23,903 bases of DNA from Treponema sp. UBA3649 (GCA_002373325.1 DFKI01000064.1:1-23903), one strand, 5' to 3'; positions 18,601-23,903 are shown, counted from the stretch's first letter. The notes: generated by a model not told the origin, from the sequence alone. Translations and numbers: made by a program.

Positions 18601-19309
18601 GTGTGTAATGCTCGCCGCCGTCCAGACTGTACTGAAGGGAGTCTATTCCGTTTCCGTCCTTTACAAATCCGGTAAGGGTCTGCTTTCCCGTAATCATCGT
18701 ACCCATCGGGATGTTCTGAATCTCAACCACAGGAGCGTATCGGTTCAGCTCCCATGAGATTTTGACGGAGCGTCCGGTCTTCGGCTTTACCTTGGACTCA
18801 TCCACCTCGCCCCCCTCGTTCAGATAGGCGTTGGGATTTCCGTTGTCCACACCGTATGCCTCAATCGTGTGGCGGCCTTCCTTGAGCTGCGTGGTGTCAA
18901 GATAGTATGACCAGAAATCGGTTCCCTCGACCAAAACGGGATTGTCCTTGTCACCGTCCAAAATGAGGTAGACAGACTCAACCTTGTCGTCATCAACACA
19001 GGTACCGACTATGTTCAGGTTTCCGGGCACAATCATGTCGGGAAGCGGGTTCGTGATGGCTATAACCGGCAGGTCGGACTCCTCGTCGATATAGACATTG
19101 AAGGGGCCTGCGATTCCCTCGTTTCCGGCCTTATCGGTTGCGGTCGCATACACGTTGTATTTACCCGAGCGGTTCTTTATGTCAAAAGTCTCTGACCAGC
19201 TGTTCTCAGGTCCAACGGATTTTTCCGAGACTTCCTTTCTTCCGCCGGCAAAAGCGATATTCGAGAGAAGAAGTAATCCGAATAAAAAAACAAGTCCTTT
19301 TCTGTCCAT
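12671..19309 (-). CDS. Giant secreted Ig-repeat protein with beta-barrel-like C-terminus
   Basis: Start: ATG 19309 is preceded at 7 bases by GGAAGGA and opens a clean type I signal peptide (MDRKGLVFLFGLLLLSNIAFA). In-frame ATGs at 19375 and 19330 lack both. The product is 2,212 aa. The mature N-terminus begins in the second half of an Ig-like unit; about a dozen or more further units follow, with borders such as IDNSGP, VDTSSP, DSTPPE, VDNTAP and VDRTLP. Three insertions interrupt units: an acidic Glu/Ser/Thr/Ala-rich stretch (about residues 1255-1326), an Ala/Glu/Lys helical or coiled-coil stretch (about 1755-1810) and a shorter charged helix further on. From about residue 2029 the sequence becomes alternating hydrophobic/aromatic strands with turns, ending FGIRTSVF. 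A terminal Phe is typical of Bam-assembled outer-membrane proteins. I infer an outer-membrane-anchored surface stalk; its function is unknown. Base composition looks more G+C-rich than in the next giant gene. Confidence 0.92.
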   Translation of the reverse strand: MDRKGLVFLFGLLLLSNIAFAGGRKEVSEKSVGPENSWSETFDIKNRSGKYNVYATATDKAGNEGIAGPFNVYIDEESDLPVIAITNPLPDMIVPGNLNIVGTCVDDDKVESVYLILDGDKDNPVLVEGTDFWSYYLDTTQLKEGRHTIEAYGVDNGNPNAYLNEGGEVDESKVKPKTGRSVKISWELNRYAPVVEIQNIPMGTMITGKQTLTGFVKDGNGIDSLQYSLDGGEHYTPLKLSKHKLSNPDEDGITAYWTFKLPLDTKKLPDGPTLIWFKGIDTGGSMSISSFLYYIDNSGPDMKIVTPVPGDSVNGIFTIAGYAKDANGLKSLIYKWGDKEERLPLIAGNPYWAIELDSRTVKSSRDFVIRAVDTMGNEASVSRTFMREDRGGKNSFNFVWVNQDGDKPVVELKYPVGEVDGEDGALFIRGLASDDDGVAAVFYSLDDGPEHKLESTGVFYTPIPGELSNGDHKVSVYAVDKFGVKGDAVTANFSSKGAAPSFSNEKYGEADFTNGMTINPEGEASYTIDVASTTGLKSVSYEWTWGLDGKIEKSIEGVDGSKNATVKIDFGGEEIPWGVSKLAITAVDKFDRVSSHGAIFNISDFTHTYSENAGIFFSDSVVSPDGALSVDENGNVTGYFAGGRITGVAVNPRNRSISASASGNSIILKCSVPTDKFTVRVTTSSGAIYESKPLYFPSQESAPSITLTNDNSLQTGAFNNFNTKDTISISGNVASVSTPTVRYRILAAKVLYDENGTVVGSQAVPAPKLAECATLPVRRGSFTLNLSADDFVDGISVIEFIATNSTGKLSTTAALVRKIQNAVSAELSDGIVAEPAPPATYWLHGDGDGMDYYGVTVYQGDLGMMFLHKKYSALPSGSSTLELNGTTVNVTKAATPANGRFISVDGLPYMSGMEIKAQKGGTIDSDPHSLVAKIISDSPVQSVMWTANGNPLPEGTIRDNGNGVYEAEVPLVNLPAGIVKINALINGSSNINGTVSVLRNHAVVDNSETIYWTSAGNVSYDAASKLYILNDGAPLIGFANVPGNLTASMVKTVRGLNVTTEGKLVKIVPSGDGTFSGVNVRVTNAEGGSWSSPAANLVVDTSSPILDVTSIKPMDYIKTQLVIAGTVRDGNGVKSLQYTVSETPSEEDWKDVRVASNGAFNEVVNLEDVSDGYMPVTIRATDLTGKVSLFNSALRKDSTPPEVTIMLPDPGSSVNGETLFVFKVKDDSYVDLIHFDGPYGKVSKDFFLRAADNLTNEDEPETKEPETSEPASDVATAETAESTESESGETEIASDAETSEESEGETPAPAAKTAAKEDAESKIPMAKLADRYSNTLTGPMPSAYLGQDGLPIDTTMKFTVSDMAGNTTVIDAFDFNIDPEGDLPVVEIHMPFENSVLTTEFDITGVMYDDDGMTSADGTMCKIYYKMDDGDYQILENPIGKSSFEIMVKPLSMLADNEHSITVYAEDINGVRGKEVTRNFNVSLSEPEGSVELPKLDEAVSGFVTLSGWAMDKNGINRVQISVDNGASYNEAVVVPGATREDKATWTYEFDTRVIQDGTHVVYLKIWDGYDITGLYTSLINVDNTAPELHLELPLDDSTIVSNLVISGQTTDNIGLSSLVMRITSLDGKNVPDDIAENDLYPDSIISQIFDISDLEDGTYNVEVTGKDDAGNIKSVSRNVHLKKDEQTTKVGLLYPLNGEYVQGEFNIYGVAESVEEKITEVEILVDGQKIPGFVSKVRDSGYFSFRLKNQIALDKKSFSEADAAKAEADAQARAERNAAKKLEIDAANEKKRAEIEAAKAAALEAGVEYDGPEFEPLVFEEEKPGAYEAGTFYLTEGTHTYQVVAKTDAGREVLSNVQTLIYSPYGPWVTLDNFAYGDFAVERPMLRGKAGYTLTEDEKAALKNKKLPLEEREELEKKRISRVYLSLDNGKTYTAVSRNDKGDWKYRIENQDVAEGYHFLLVKAEMANGEVAITRTIVQVDRTLPDVKLISPGVGGHYNQQLKFEGLSSDDVELEDVVLYLRKGDRSAYEVPKFIQGLYLDFNVWGATLWSAGLGLTAFDNAVKIQFSFGQFSQDQRNFFTNLIGKDVDTRFRYGGNAVISAKIIAQLGYIPFNYFFGHDFDWLSASISLGAEFAWFSESGALDKYGKPKSQILSAAIMQVEFPRMTFKDWSYFRTWAAYFEPQLWFIPSDVGVASPVLFNFAFGIRTSVF
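13230..19250 (-). repeat. Array of Ig-like repeats (gene 2)
   Basis: This is a protein-level array of the same class as in the downstream giant lipoprotein. D-x-S/T-x-P borders are followed by I-x-G-x-V/A-x-D-x-x-G, a W-aromatic strand, D-G-x-H-x-[IV] and A-x-D-x-x-G. The first unit is a half and three later units carry insertions. The middle units (about residues 620-1050) are more diverged and lack some D-G-N landmarks, so the count is approximate. Confidence 0.78.
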
Positions 19310-19728
19310 AGCCAAGTCCTTCCAAAGCATTTTGGATCCCCAATGGATTTTTCCACCGGAGCCTGATTGAATCATATCTTAGGTTCCCCTGTTCCGGGAA
19401 AACTCTAAATCTACGCAACAACCCTTGAAGACATTTCGGACTTGCAAGGGAGGGGTGTTCGAAATAATTCTGCAATAAAGTGAAGAAAAATGTCAGGCAC
19501 AGAAGTGACGCTCCCAGAGCCCTCTTTTCCTTTTGTCTTATCGGCAGAATTCACCGATTTCTTTAATCCAACCAATTTTAAATGGAAGCGCCGTCAAAAC
19601 AAAACGACCCGCTCTTAAAACATACAGGAGCCGCCAAGGTAACAGATTTCCGTCCGTTTCCCGGGATCCTAAACTTAAATTTAATCAGCCTTAAATTTTT
19701 AAATATCCTTTTTCTATTGATTCCCGCG
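19310..19728. other. 419-base intergenic region upstream of the secreted giant gene
   Basis: I see no gene here on either strand. On the minus strand downstream of cobB there is first an AT-only inverted repeat (19677-19698: 8-bp arms AAATTTAA/TTAAATTT around a 6-base loop), which is not a convincing terminator. Nearer the giant gene are two hairpins: 19422-19450 (CCCTTG/CAAGGG with an inner AAG/CTT) and 19383-19403 (GTTT-T-CCC/GGGGAAC around GGAACA). A TATGAT -10-like hexamer at 19371-19376 has no good -35. The length and the hairpins suggest a structured leader, but no transcription start can be fixed from sequence. Confidence 0.5.
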
Positions 19729-20469
19729 TCAGACCCTTATCCGTCCGAGCACCTTTCCGATGCTGTCGTTGATTACAAGGTCCGCCATGGAATCGTTCGG
19801 CGTGGGATCCCGGTTTATGAGCACGAGATGCCGCCCCGTAAAAGCACGGATGAATCCGGCAGCAGGATAGACGGTAAGCGATGTGCCCCCGATTATCAGC
19901 ATGTCGGCGTTCTCAAGATGCCACAAGGTCCTGCTTATGACATCATCATCCAGACTCTCGCCGTAAAGCACAACGTCGGGTTTTATGACTCCCCCGCAAC
20001 TGCACCTGGCAACTCCGTCATTATCCTTGTTTTCGACCACATAGTCAAGACCATAAGCCTTACCGCATGACGGGCAGTGGTTTCTGAGCACGGAGCCGTG
20101 AAGTTCAAGCACGTTGACGCTTCCCGCAGCCTGATGAAGTCCGTCTATGTTCTGCGTGATGACAGCCTTCAGCTTTCCCGCCTTCTCCATCTCAGCCAGC
20201 TTAAGGTGAGCCGCGTTGGGTTTGATTCCCGTAATGAGAATCTTTTCCCTGTAGAAGCGGTAGAATTCCTTGGGATTGCTCCTGAAAAATCCCGCGCTAA
20301 GAATCTCCTCAGGAGGATAGTCCCACTTCTGGTTGTAAAGTCCGTCCACGCTGCGGAAATCCGGGATGCCGCTCTCGGTGGAAACTCCCGCTCCTCCAAA
20401 AAACACGATGTCCGAGCTCTCATCCACAAAAGACTGCAGCTTTTCTATCTGTTCTTCAGTCACTTCCAA
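19729..20469 (-). CDS. cobB: Sir2-family NAD-dependent protein deacylase
   Basis: The 246-aa product removes acyl groups from protein lysines using NAD+, releasing nicotinamide and O-acyl-ADP-ribose; it acts in the cytoplasm. The family signature is complete: GAGVSTESGIPDFRS (26-40), TQNIDG (105-110), catalytic His124 in LELHG, four zinc-binding Cys (132, 135, 156, 158), GTSLTVYPAAG (195-205) and INRDP (218-222). The PDFR form and lack of an Ala-Tyr/Arg acyl-pocket signature favour a deacetylase of the bacterial/archaeal class U type over a SIRT5-like desuccinylase; this is inference. The start is TTG, chosen because GGAGG lies 7 bases upstream and no ATG is in a better place. Length is normal for the family. 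It lies 147 bases downstream of rsmG with its own promoter-like sequences. Its substrates are unknown, and nothing links it to the giant surface genes. Confidence 0.95.
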   Translation of the reverse strand: MEVTEEQIEKLQSFVDESSDIVFFGGAGVSTESGIPDFRSVDGLYNQKWDYPPEEILSAGFFRSNPKEFYRFYREKILITGIKPNAAHLKLAEMEKAGKLKAVITQNIDGLHQAAGSVNVLELHGSVLRNHCPSCGKAYGLDYVVENKDNDGVARCSCGGVIKPDVVLYGESLDDDVISRTLWHLENADMLIIGGTSLTVYPAAGFIRAFTGRHLVLINRDPTPNDSMADLVINDSIGKVLGRIRV

Positions 20470-20495
20470 TCTCGCACCTCCGGCACTCCAAGCCC

Positions 20496-20524
20496 ATTAT
20501 ATTCGACACGCCAAGCGAACAAAA
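20496..20524 (-). promoter_or_regulatory. Promoter-like sequence just upstream of cobB
   Basis: A perfect TATAAT (20496-20501) lies 17 bases from a weak -35 (TTTTGT, 20519-20524). It sits 26 bases before the TTG start, which would leave a short leader holding only the GGAGG ribosome site. The -10 is excellent; the -35 is poor. Confidence 0.5.
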
Positions 20525-20559
20525 GTTGCACATTCCTCGCAGAATATCCGCTATATTCT

Positions 20560-20587
20560 ACTATATCACAAAACGGCAAAAAAGCAA
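20560..20587 (-). promoter_or_regulatory. Second promoter-like sequence upstream of cobB
   Basis: TTGCTT (20582-20587) and TATAGT (20560-20565) are separated by 16 bases. It lies directly downstream of the rsmG stop, next to runs of nine A and six T on the minus strand. It could be an alternative promoter for cobB, or chance in AT-rich sequence. Confidence 0.4.
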
Positions 20588-20616
20588 GTGTTTTTTTTTC
20601 AGAGATTTTTTATCTT

Positions 20617-21288
20617 TCATTTTCTTACCACGACCAGATTCCGCTCGTAATCCTCCATGAAGGGAACTGAAAGGGGAATCTTTTCGTAGGAGGGAATGAG
20701 GAAGCTGACGGACTCCATCTCGGACTGGATTTTCTCGCTCCTTGCCTTGTATGCGACTGCAGCCCCACCTTTTTTGAGCATCCCCAGAAGAAGGCGAGCT
20801 GTCTGCTTGTCGAAGGGATGGAAGGCACGGAACACCTCAATGTCGAAGGATTCCTGCGGCACATTCACGGCCTGTGAGCAAAGGACTCTCGTGTTTTTGA
20901 GATTAAGGCGGCGGACGGCATCCTCAAGAAAGACGCACCGTTTTTCCATGCGCTCCACAAGGGTAAAGCTTTGGGCTGGGAACGACACCGCAAGCGGGAT
21001 GCCAGGACACCCTCCTCCACTGCCGATGTCAGCAATGGAAAGGGATTTTCCGGTTTCAAGTCCCTTTTTCGAGCTGATTTCTTCTATTATATGTGCTATA
21101 TGGGGAACTGCGGCAAGGGAATCAAGCACATGATGGACCGCAAGCTCTTCCCGGCTCTCTGCTTTCATCAGGTTGTAGCCCTGGTTGAACTCCATCACGC
21201 AGTCAATGTATGAGTTGAGGGCGGAAATCTGGTCAGATTCCATGGAAAGACCAAGCTTTTCACATCCCTCCTCAAGCCTGCCGCTCAT
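20617..21288 (-). CDS. rsmG: 16S rRNA (guanine527-N7)-methyltransferase RsmG
   Basis: The 223-aa product methylates N7 of G527 in the 530 loop of 16S rRNA, using S-adenosylmethionine, in the cytoplasm. The family motifs are plain: YNLMK (38-42), HHVLDSL (52-58), the SAM-binding loop DIGSGGGCPGIPLA (87-100), the acidic ribose-contact position in LVER (110-113), and RAFHPF (154-159). Length is typical for the family (about 200-240 aa). ATG 21288 overlaps the stop of the upstream gene by one base (TAATG), so translation is probably coupled and it is the last gene of a three-gene operon. Loss of RsmG is known in other bacteria to give low-level streptomycin resistance; nothing here suggests a defect. 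Confidence 0.96.
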   Translation of the reverse strand: MSGRLEEGCEKLGLSMESDQISALNSYIDCVMEFNQGYNLMKAESREELAVHHVLDSLAAVPHIAHIIEEISSKKGLETGKSLSIADIGSGGGCPGIPLAVSFPAQSFTLVERMEKRCVFLEDAVRRLNLKNTRVLCSQAVNVPQESFDIEVFRAFHPFDKQTARLLLGMLKKGGAAVAYKARSEKIQSEMESVSFLIPSYEKIPLSVPFMEDYERNLVVVRK

Positions 21289-22199
21289 TACTTCGATTCT
21301 CCCAAATCAATCAGGAGCTCAAGCTTCCAGTCGGGATCGGTGGTGCGCATGGTGACAAGATTTCCTGTCCTGAGAGCGTTGAGGTCGTTCCTTTGGGAAA
21401 GCTGGTACAGGAAGGAATACTGGTTCATGTAGTCCTGGGTAACTGCAGCCGCTGCATGGTAATTCTGCAATCCAGCCGAATCAGCGTCGGTCTTGAAAAG
21501 CAAGTGGAAAGTCTCGGATCTCGTCACTCCGTCGCTCAAATACCGTCTGTCGCCCGTGACAAGGAAGGTTCCGTCATCCTGCACGTCGGAGATGTAGATT
21601 GTGCGGCATGTCCTCAAAACATCATATCCGTTCACGGAAAAACGGATCAGCCTTGAATGTTTGCTTTCCCCCTCGGTCGATGTCACCACGGGAGCCTGCA
21701 ATGAAGAGCGGACTGTTTCCGACGCTACCCCGCCCTGCTTTTTGATTTCCTCCATCTCGTTCAGCACCCGGTTGAGCAGAACGTTGGTCTCCGAAGACTG
21801 TGCCGAAGAACCTGATTTTGTAAGCGCACCTGAAATCAGATCCGAATCGCCGTCAAGCAAGGTTCCAAGCACTCCGCTTACATTGAGCGTCTTAATGTCG
21901 CTTGCCGTAAGGGTAGGAGCTGTCGTCTTGGAGGAGTCGGGCTTGGATTTTTCAGAGGCATCCTTTTCCCCGGATTTTTCGGAGGCGGATTTCTTGGCCG
22001 TTCCAGTCTTTGCAGAATCAAGTCTCTGCCTTTGACGCTGCACGTTCGTGTTGAAGAAATCATCGGTCAAAGTCGGTGCCGAGACAGTGGGCATGGACGG
22101 TGCCGTTATGCCGCCGATTCCCTGTGCGAAAATCTGGGTTCCGGCATGGGTCACAATCAACGTGAAAAATAAAACTCTGAGTCTTCTACAAATTTGCAA
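21288..22199 (-). CDS. Exported protein of unknown function
   Basis: I do not recognise a family. I place the start at TTG 22199 because GGAGG ends 6 bases upstream; TTG 22220 and ATG 22214 in the same frame lack a ribosome site. That gives 303 aa, beginning with a basic n-region (CRRLR) and a hydrophobic stretch ending in TQIFA, which reads as a type I signal peptide (cleavage near residue 25). A low-complexity Ser/Lys/Glu-rich linker spans about 61-92. A mostly polar middle is followed by a structured C-terminal half (about 182-300) rich in beta-type residues (LIRFSVNGYDV, TIYISDVQDDGTFLVTGDRRY). It overlaps the metallopeptidase gene by 14 bases and rsmG by 1, so it lies inside an operon. 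It is probably periplasmic; no enzymatic motif is visible. Confidence 0.85.
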   Translation of the reverse strand: MQICRRLRVLFFTLIVTHAGTQIFAQGIGGITAPSMPTVSAPTLTDDFFNTNVQRQRQRLDSAKTGTAKKSASEKSGEKDASEKSKPDSSKTTAPTLTASDIKTLNVSGVLGTLLDGDSDLISGALTKSGSSAQSSETNVLLNRVLNEMEEIKKQGGVASETVRSSLQAPVVTSTEGESKHSRLIRFSVNGYDVLRTCRTIYISDVQDDGTFLVTGDRRYLSDGVTRSETFHLLFKTDADSAGLQNYHAAAAVTQDYMNQYSFLYQLSQRNDLNALRTGNLVTMRTTDPDWKLELLIDLGESK

Positions 22200-22995
22200 G
22201 GCTTTCCTCCACATATTCAAGTCTGGTTGTAAGTTCGTTTATGGTCTTGGTCAGGCGGTCCCTTTCTTTCTCAAGTTTGGTCCGGGGATCCATCGTCTTG
22301 GCCTTTTTCTTCATCATCTCTATGACCGACTCGGGACTCTTTCCGCTCTTTATGGCGTTCTGTGCGGCGGCCCTTTCCTCGGGCTTTTTGATTGAGGAGA
22401 CAATCTTCATGTTGTCGAATCCCATGTAGGCATCCTCGTCCGGGAGAGTTCCGACCATCGCGACGGATTTTGCGGTTCCCCTCGGAAGCTGAAGGATTCT
22501 GTCAAGGTAGTCCTCGTAGCGTATGTTGCACTCATCGCACAGATTGTGGGCCTGAATCAGCTTTTTGCCGAATTCCTGCATGAGACGGCCATTGGGGACT
22601 ATGTACTTCTCCTTGATTTCCTTTGTGAGCTCCTCAAGCTCCGGGGATGAGGCCAAATCCATTTTGTAGTAGCCCTTTTCCTCCGCAATCTCAAGAAGTC
22701 CGTGAAATTTCGCCCAGAAAGCGTTGTTGTGGACTCTTCCGCCGTGTGGAGGCTCCCTTCCGCCGGACTCCTCTATGCGCTCCTCGTTAATCAGATGGTG
22801 CGTGTATTCATGGACCGCAGTGTAAATGAGCTCGTTGTCAGTCTTGAAGTTCTTGTTGTGAAGGAGAATCTCACGTGTCTCGGGTTTGTAAAGTCCGTTC
22901 ACGCGCTTGCTTTCCTTTCCCGTCATCACCACGGAAAATTCCAGCTTGCTCTCCTGTATGTCAAGAAGCATTTCCTTGATTTTCTCGTTGTCCAT
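22186..22995 (-). CDS. HExxH metallopeptidase-like protein, cytoplasmic
   Basis: The 269-aa product has the zinc-peptidase motif HEYTH at residues 62-66 within AVHEYTHHLI, and a further candidate ligand, His89, in VHNNAFWAKF. This spacing and the H-x-x-x-F-W pattern resemble YgjP/WLM-type and SprT-like metallopeptidases, in which the third ligand follows in an HxxxFW segment. A CDEC pair lies at 153-156, and the C-terminal 30 residues (about 238-267) are strongly charged and predicted by eye to form a coiled coil. There is no signal peptide, so it is probably cytoplasmic. ATG 22995 has an AAGGG-type site about 9 bases upstream. It is the first gene of the operon leading to rsmG. Catalytic activity and substrate are inferred, not shown; a DNA-protein crosslink or regulatory protease role are both possible. 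Confidence 0.85.
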   Translation of the reverse strand: MDNEKIKEMLLDIQESKLEFSVVMTGKESKRVNGLYKPETREILLHNKNFKTDNELIYTAVHEYTHHLINEERIEESGGREPPHGGRVHNNAFWAKFHGLLEIAEEKGYYKMDLASSPELEELTKEIKEKYIVPNGRLMQEFGKKLIQAHNLCDECNIRYEDYLDRILQLPRGTAKSVAMVGTLPDEDAYMGFDNMKIVSSIKKPEERAAAQNAIKSGKSPESVIEMMKKKAKTMDPRTKLEKERDRLTKTINELTTRLEYVEESLANL

Positions 22996-23055
22996 TCCCA
23001 GTTTCCCTTTGTCCCCTAGTCCCTCGCGGTCAGAATCAAAACAGCCGCTTCTCTT

Positions 23056-23080
23056 CTATAATATGTGCATTGCATTATAG
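23056..23080. repeat. Palindrome made of two facing TATAAT boxes
   Basis: CTATAAT (23056-23062) and ATTATAG (23074-23080) are perfect inverted arms around 11 bases containing TGCA at the centre. Each arm contains a -10 hexamer for its own strand. It could be an operator, or two overlapping promoters. It lies in the gap between rsmE and the metallopeptidase gene. Confidence 0.6.
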
Positions 23081-23101
23081 CACAAGCCACCCATAAAACA
23101 A
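23074..23101 (-). promoter_or_regulatory. Promoter for the metallopeptidase-rsmG operon
   Basis: TTGTTT (23096-23101) lies 16 bases upstream of TATAAT (23074-23079), which is preceded by TG plus one base, an extended -10. It is the best promoter in the window and lies 78 bases before the ATG at 22995. A second -10-like TATTAT (23058-23063) follows closely and could start a shorter transcript. Confidence 0.6.
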
Positions 23102-23175
23102 CACTAAAAAATAAAGAATTTTCCTCTAAAAAATTAGGTATCTCCAATATCTCTACGCAAAATGCCTCTCCAATC

Positions 23176-23903
23176 TCAATCCAGAGCGCCCATCTCTCCC
23201 AGAATCAGGGAGGCTGCCACAGTGGATGCGGTCTCGGTCCTCAGAACACGGTTTCCCATGCTCAGACGGACAAAACCGTGACTTTCCAAAAGACGTCTTT
23301 CCCTCTCAGTCCATCCCCGCTCCGCTCCGATCGCCGCAACGGAAATCTGATTCGCGGAAGGTGGATTTTCCCTCAAAAAGCAGGAAAGGCTTCCGGCTGG
23401 ATTCACATTGTCCAGGGCATAAAGCCCCTTGCCGACCTGCCCCTCCTGCAAAAGGGGAGCCACTGACTCAAGACACTCGTCAAGCGACGAATGCATGAAA
23501 AGTTCGGGCACATGGGTACTTGCAGCCTGCACGCATCCTTCAAGAAGCATCCTCCGGCCCTCACCTCCCGAGGCCAGTCCCGATTTCAGGTAGGACTTCT
23601 CACCCAAGTCCGTAACGGTCAAATGGATTCCGGAGACTCCAAGACCAGCCATGTCCCGAAGCAACCTTTTTAACTGAATGGGTCGTGGAAACCCTATCAC
23701 CATCACCAGGGGATGAAGCGGTTTGCCATCTCCGTCAGGCTCGAAACGGAAGGAAATGCTGCCCCCGGCAAATGTCTTGCGTCCGTCAGAAGATTTCTCA
23801 TCATGGACATCCAGAGCGGTAATCACAGCCCTGCCAGATGGTCCTCCGACTATACCAGCCGCAAATGTGTCGTTAACTTTTTTATGAAGGATTTTTATAA
23901 TAT
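23176..23903 (-). CDS. rsmE: 16S rRNA (uracil1498-N3)-methyltransferase RsmE, 5' end outside window
   Basis: The product methylates N3 of U1498 of 16S rRNA, near the decoding centre, using S-adenosylmethionine. The C-terminal SPOUT (trefoil-knot) domain has its signatures: AAIGAERGWTERE (about 23300-23337) and MGNRVLRTETA (about 23225-23260). A GTG at 23826 could be taken as the start, but the frame continues without a stop to the right edge. The added residues (IIKILHKKVNDTFAAGIVGG) fit the N-terminal PUA-like RNA-binding domain of RsmE (compare the H-x-x-K-V-L-R-x-K-x-G-D pattern). The gene is therefore truncated by the window, and probably only 20 or so residues are missing. The stop is TGA at 23176; no strong terminator follows before the next promoter. 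Confidence 0.93.
   Translation of the reverse strand, partial: IIKILHKKVNDTFAAGIVGGPSGRAVITALDVHDEKSSDGRKTFAGGSISFRFEPDGDGKPLHPLVMVIGFPRPIQLKRLLRDMAGLGVSGIHLTVTDLGEKSYLKSGLASGGEGRRMLLEGCVQAASTHVPELFMHSSLDECLESVAPLLQEGQVGKGLYALDNVNPAGSLSCFLRENPPSANQISVAAIGAERGWTERERRLLESHGFVRLSMGNRVLRTETASTVAASLILGEMGALD

Noticed and set aside
19206..19475. Minus-strand frame of 89 codons overlapping the start of the secreted giant
   Set aside because: It is out of frame with the signal peptide and has no ribosome site, no recognisable protein and no better coding signal.
20591..20599. Run of nine T as a phase-variable tract or terminator
   Set aside because: It lies between genes and lacks a GC-rich stem; the possible A/T pairing around it is too weak to call a terminator.
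23102..23175. Terminator after rsmE
   Set aside because: Only AT-rich sequence with a 4-bp CTAA/TTAG stem is present; no stable hairpin was found.

Overview
The window carries seven protein-coding genes, all on the minus strand, so it reads from right to left. The organism is most likely a host-associated spirochaete of the Treponema group, judged from very large exported proteins built of bacterial Ig-like repeats, a spirochaete-style lipoprotein signal and AT-rich sigma70-type promoters. This is an inference: there is no rRNA or other taxonomic marker here. No tRNA, rRNA, CRISPR array, insertion sequence or phage gene was seen.

Right part (about 19.7-23.9 kb): compact housekeeping genes. 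The 16S rRNA methyltransferase gene rsmE runs off the right edge. It is followed by a probable operon of an HExxH metallopeptidase-like protein, an exported protein of unknown function and rsmG, which overlap by 14 and 1 bases. Next is a Sir2-family deacetylase gene (cobB) with its own promoter-like sequences and a TTG start.

Left part (1-19.3 kb): two giant genes take up about 80% of the window. The upstream one (12671-19309, 2,212 aa) encodes a secreted protein with a type I signal peptide, about a dozen or more Ig-like repeats, three charged insertions and a C-terminal segment of about 180 residues that looks like an outer-membrane beta-barrel ending in Phe. After a 220-base gap with a strong hairpin comes the second (1-12450). 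This is one uninterrupted frame of 4,150 codons with a lipoprotein signal and no stop before the left edge. It encodes about twenty or more Ig-like repeats, an IPT-like domain and a repeat region resembling a sialidase/BNR-type beta-propeller.

The two giants share the same repeat class, lie in tandem and carry complementary membrane anchors (beta-barrel versus lipid). They are the best candidate for an undescribed system: a two-protein cell-surface stalk or adhesin. Domain calls were made by eye from translation; no database search or structure prediction was run.
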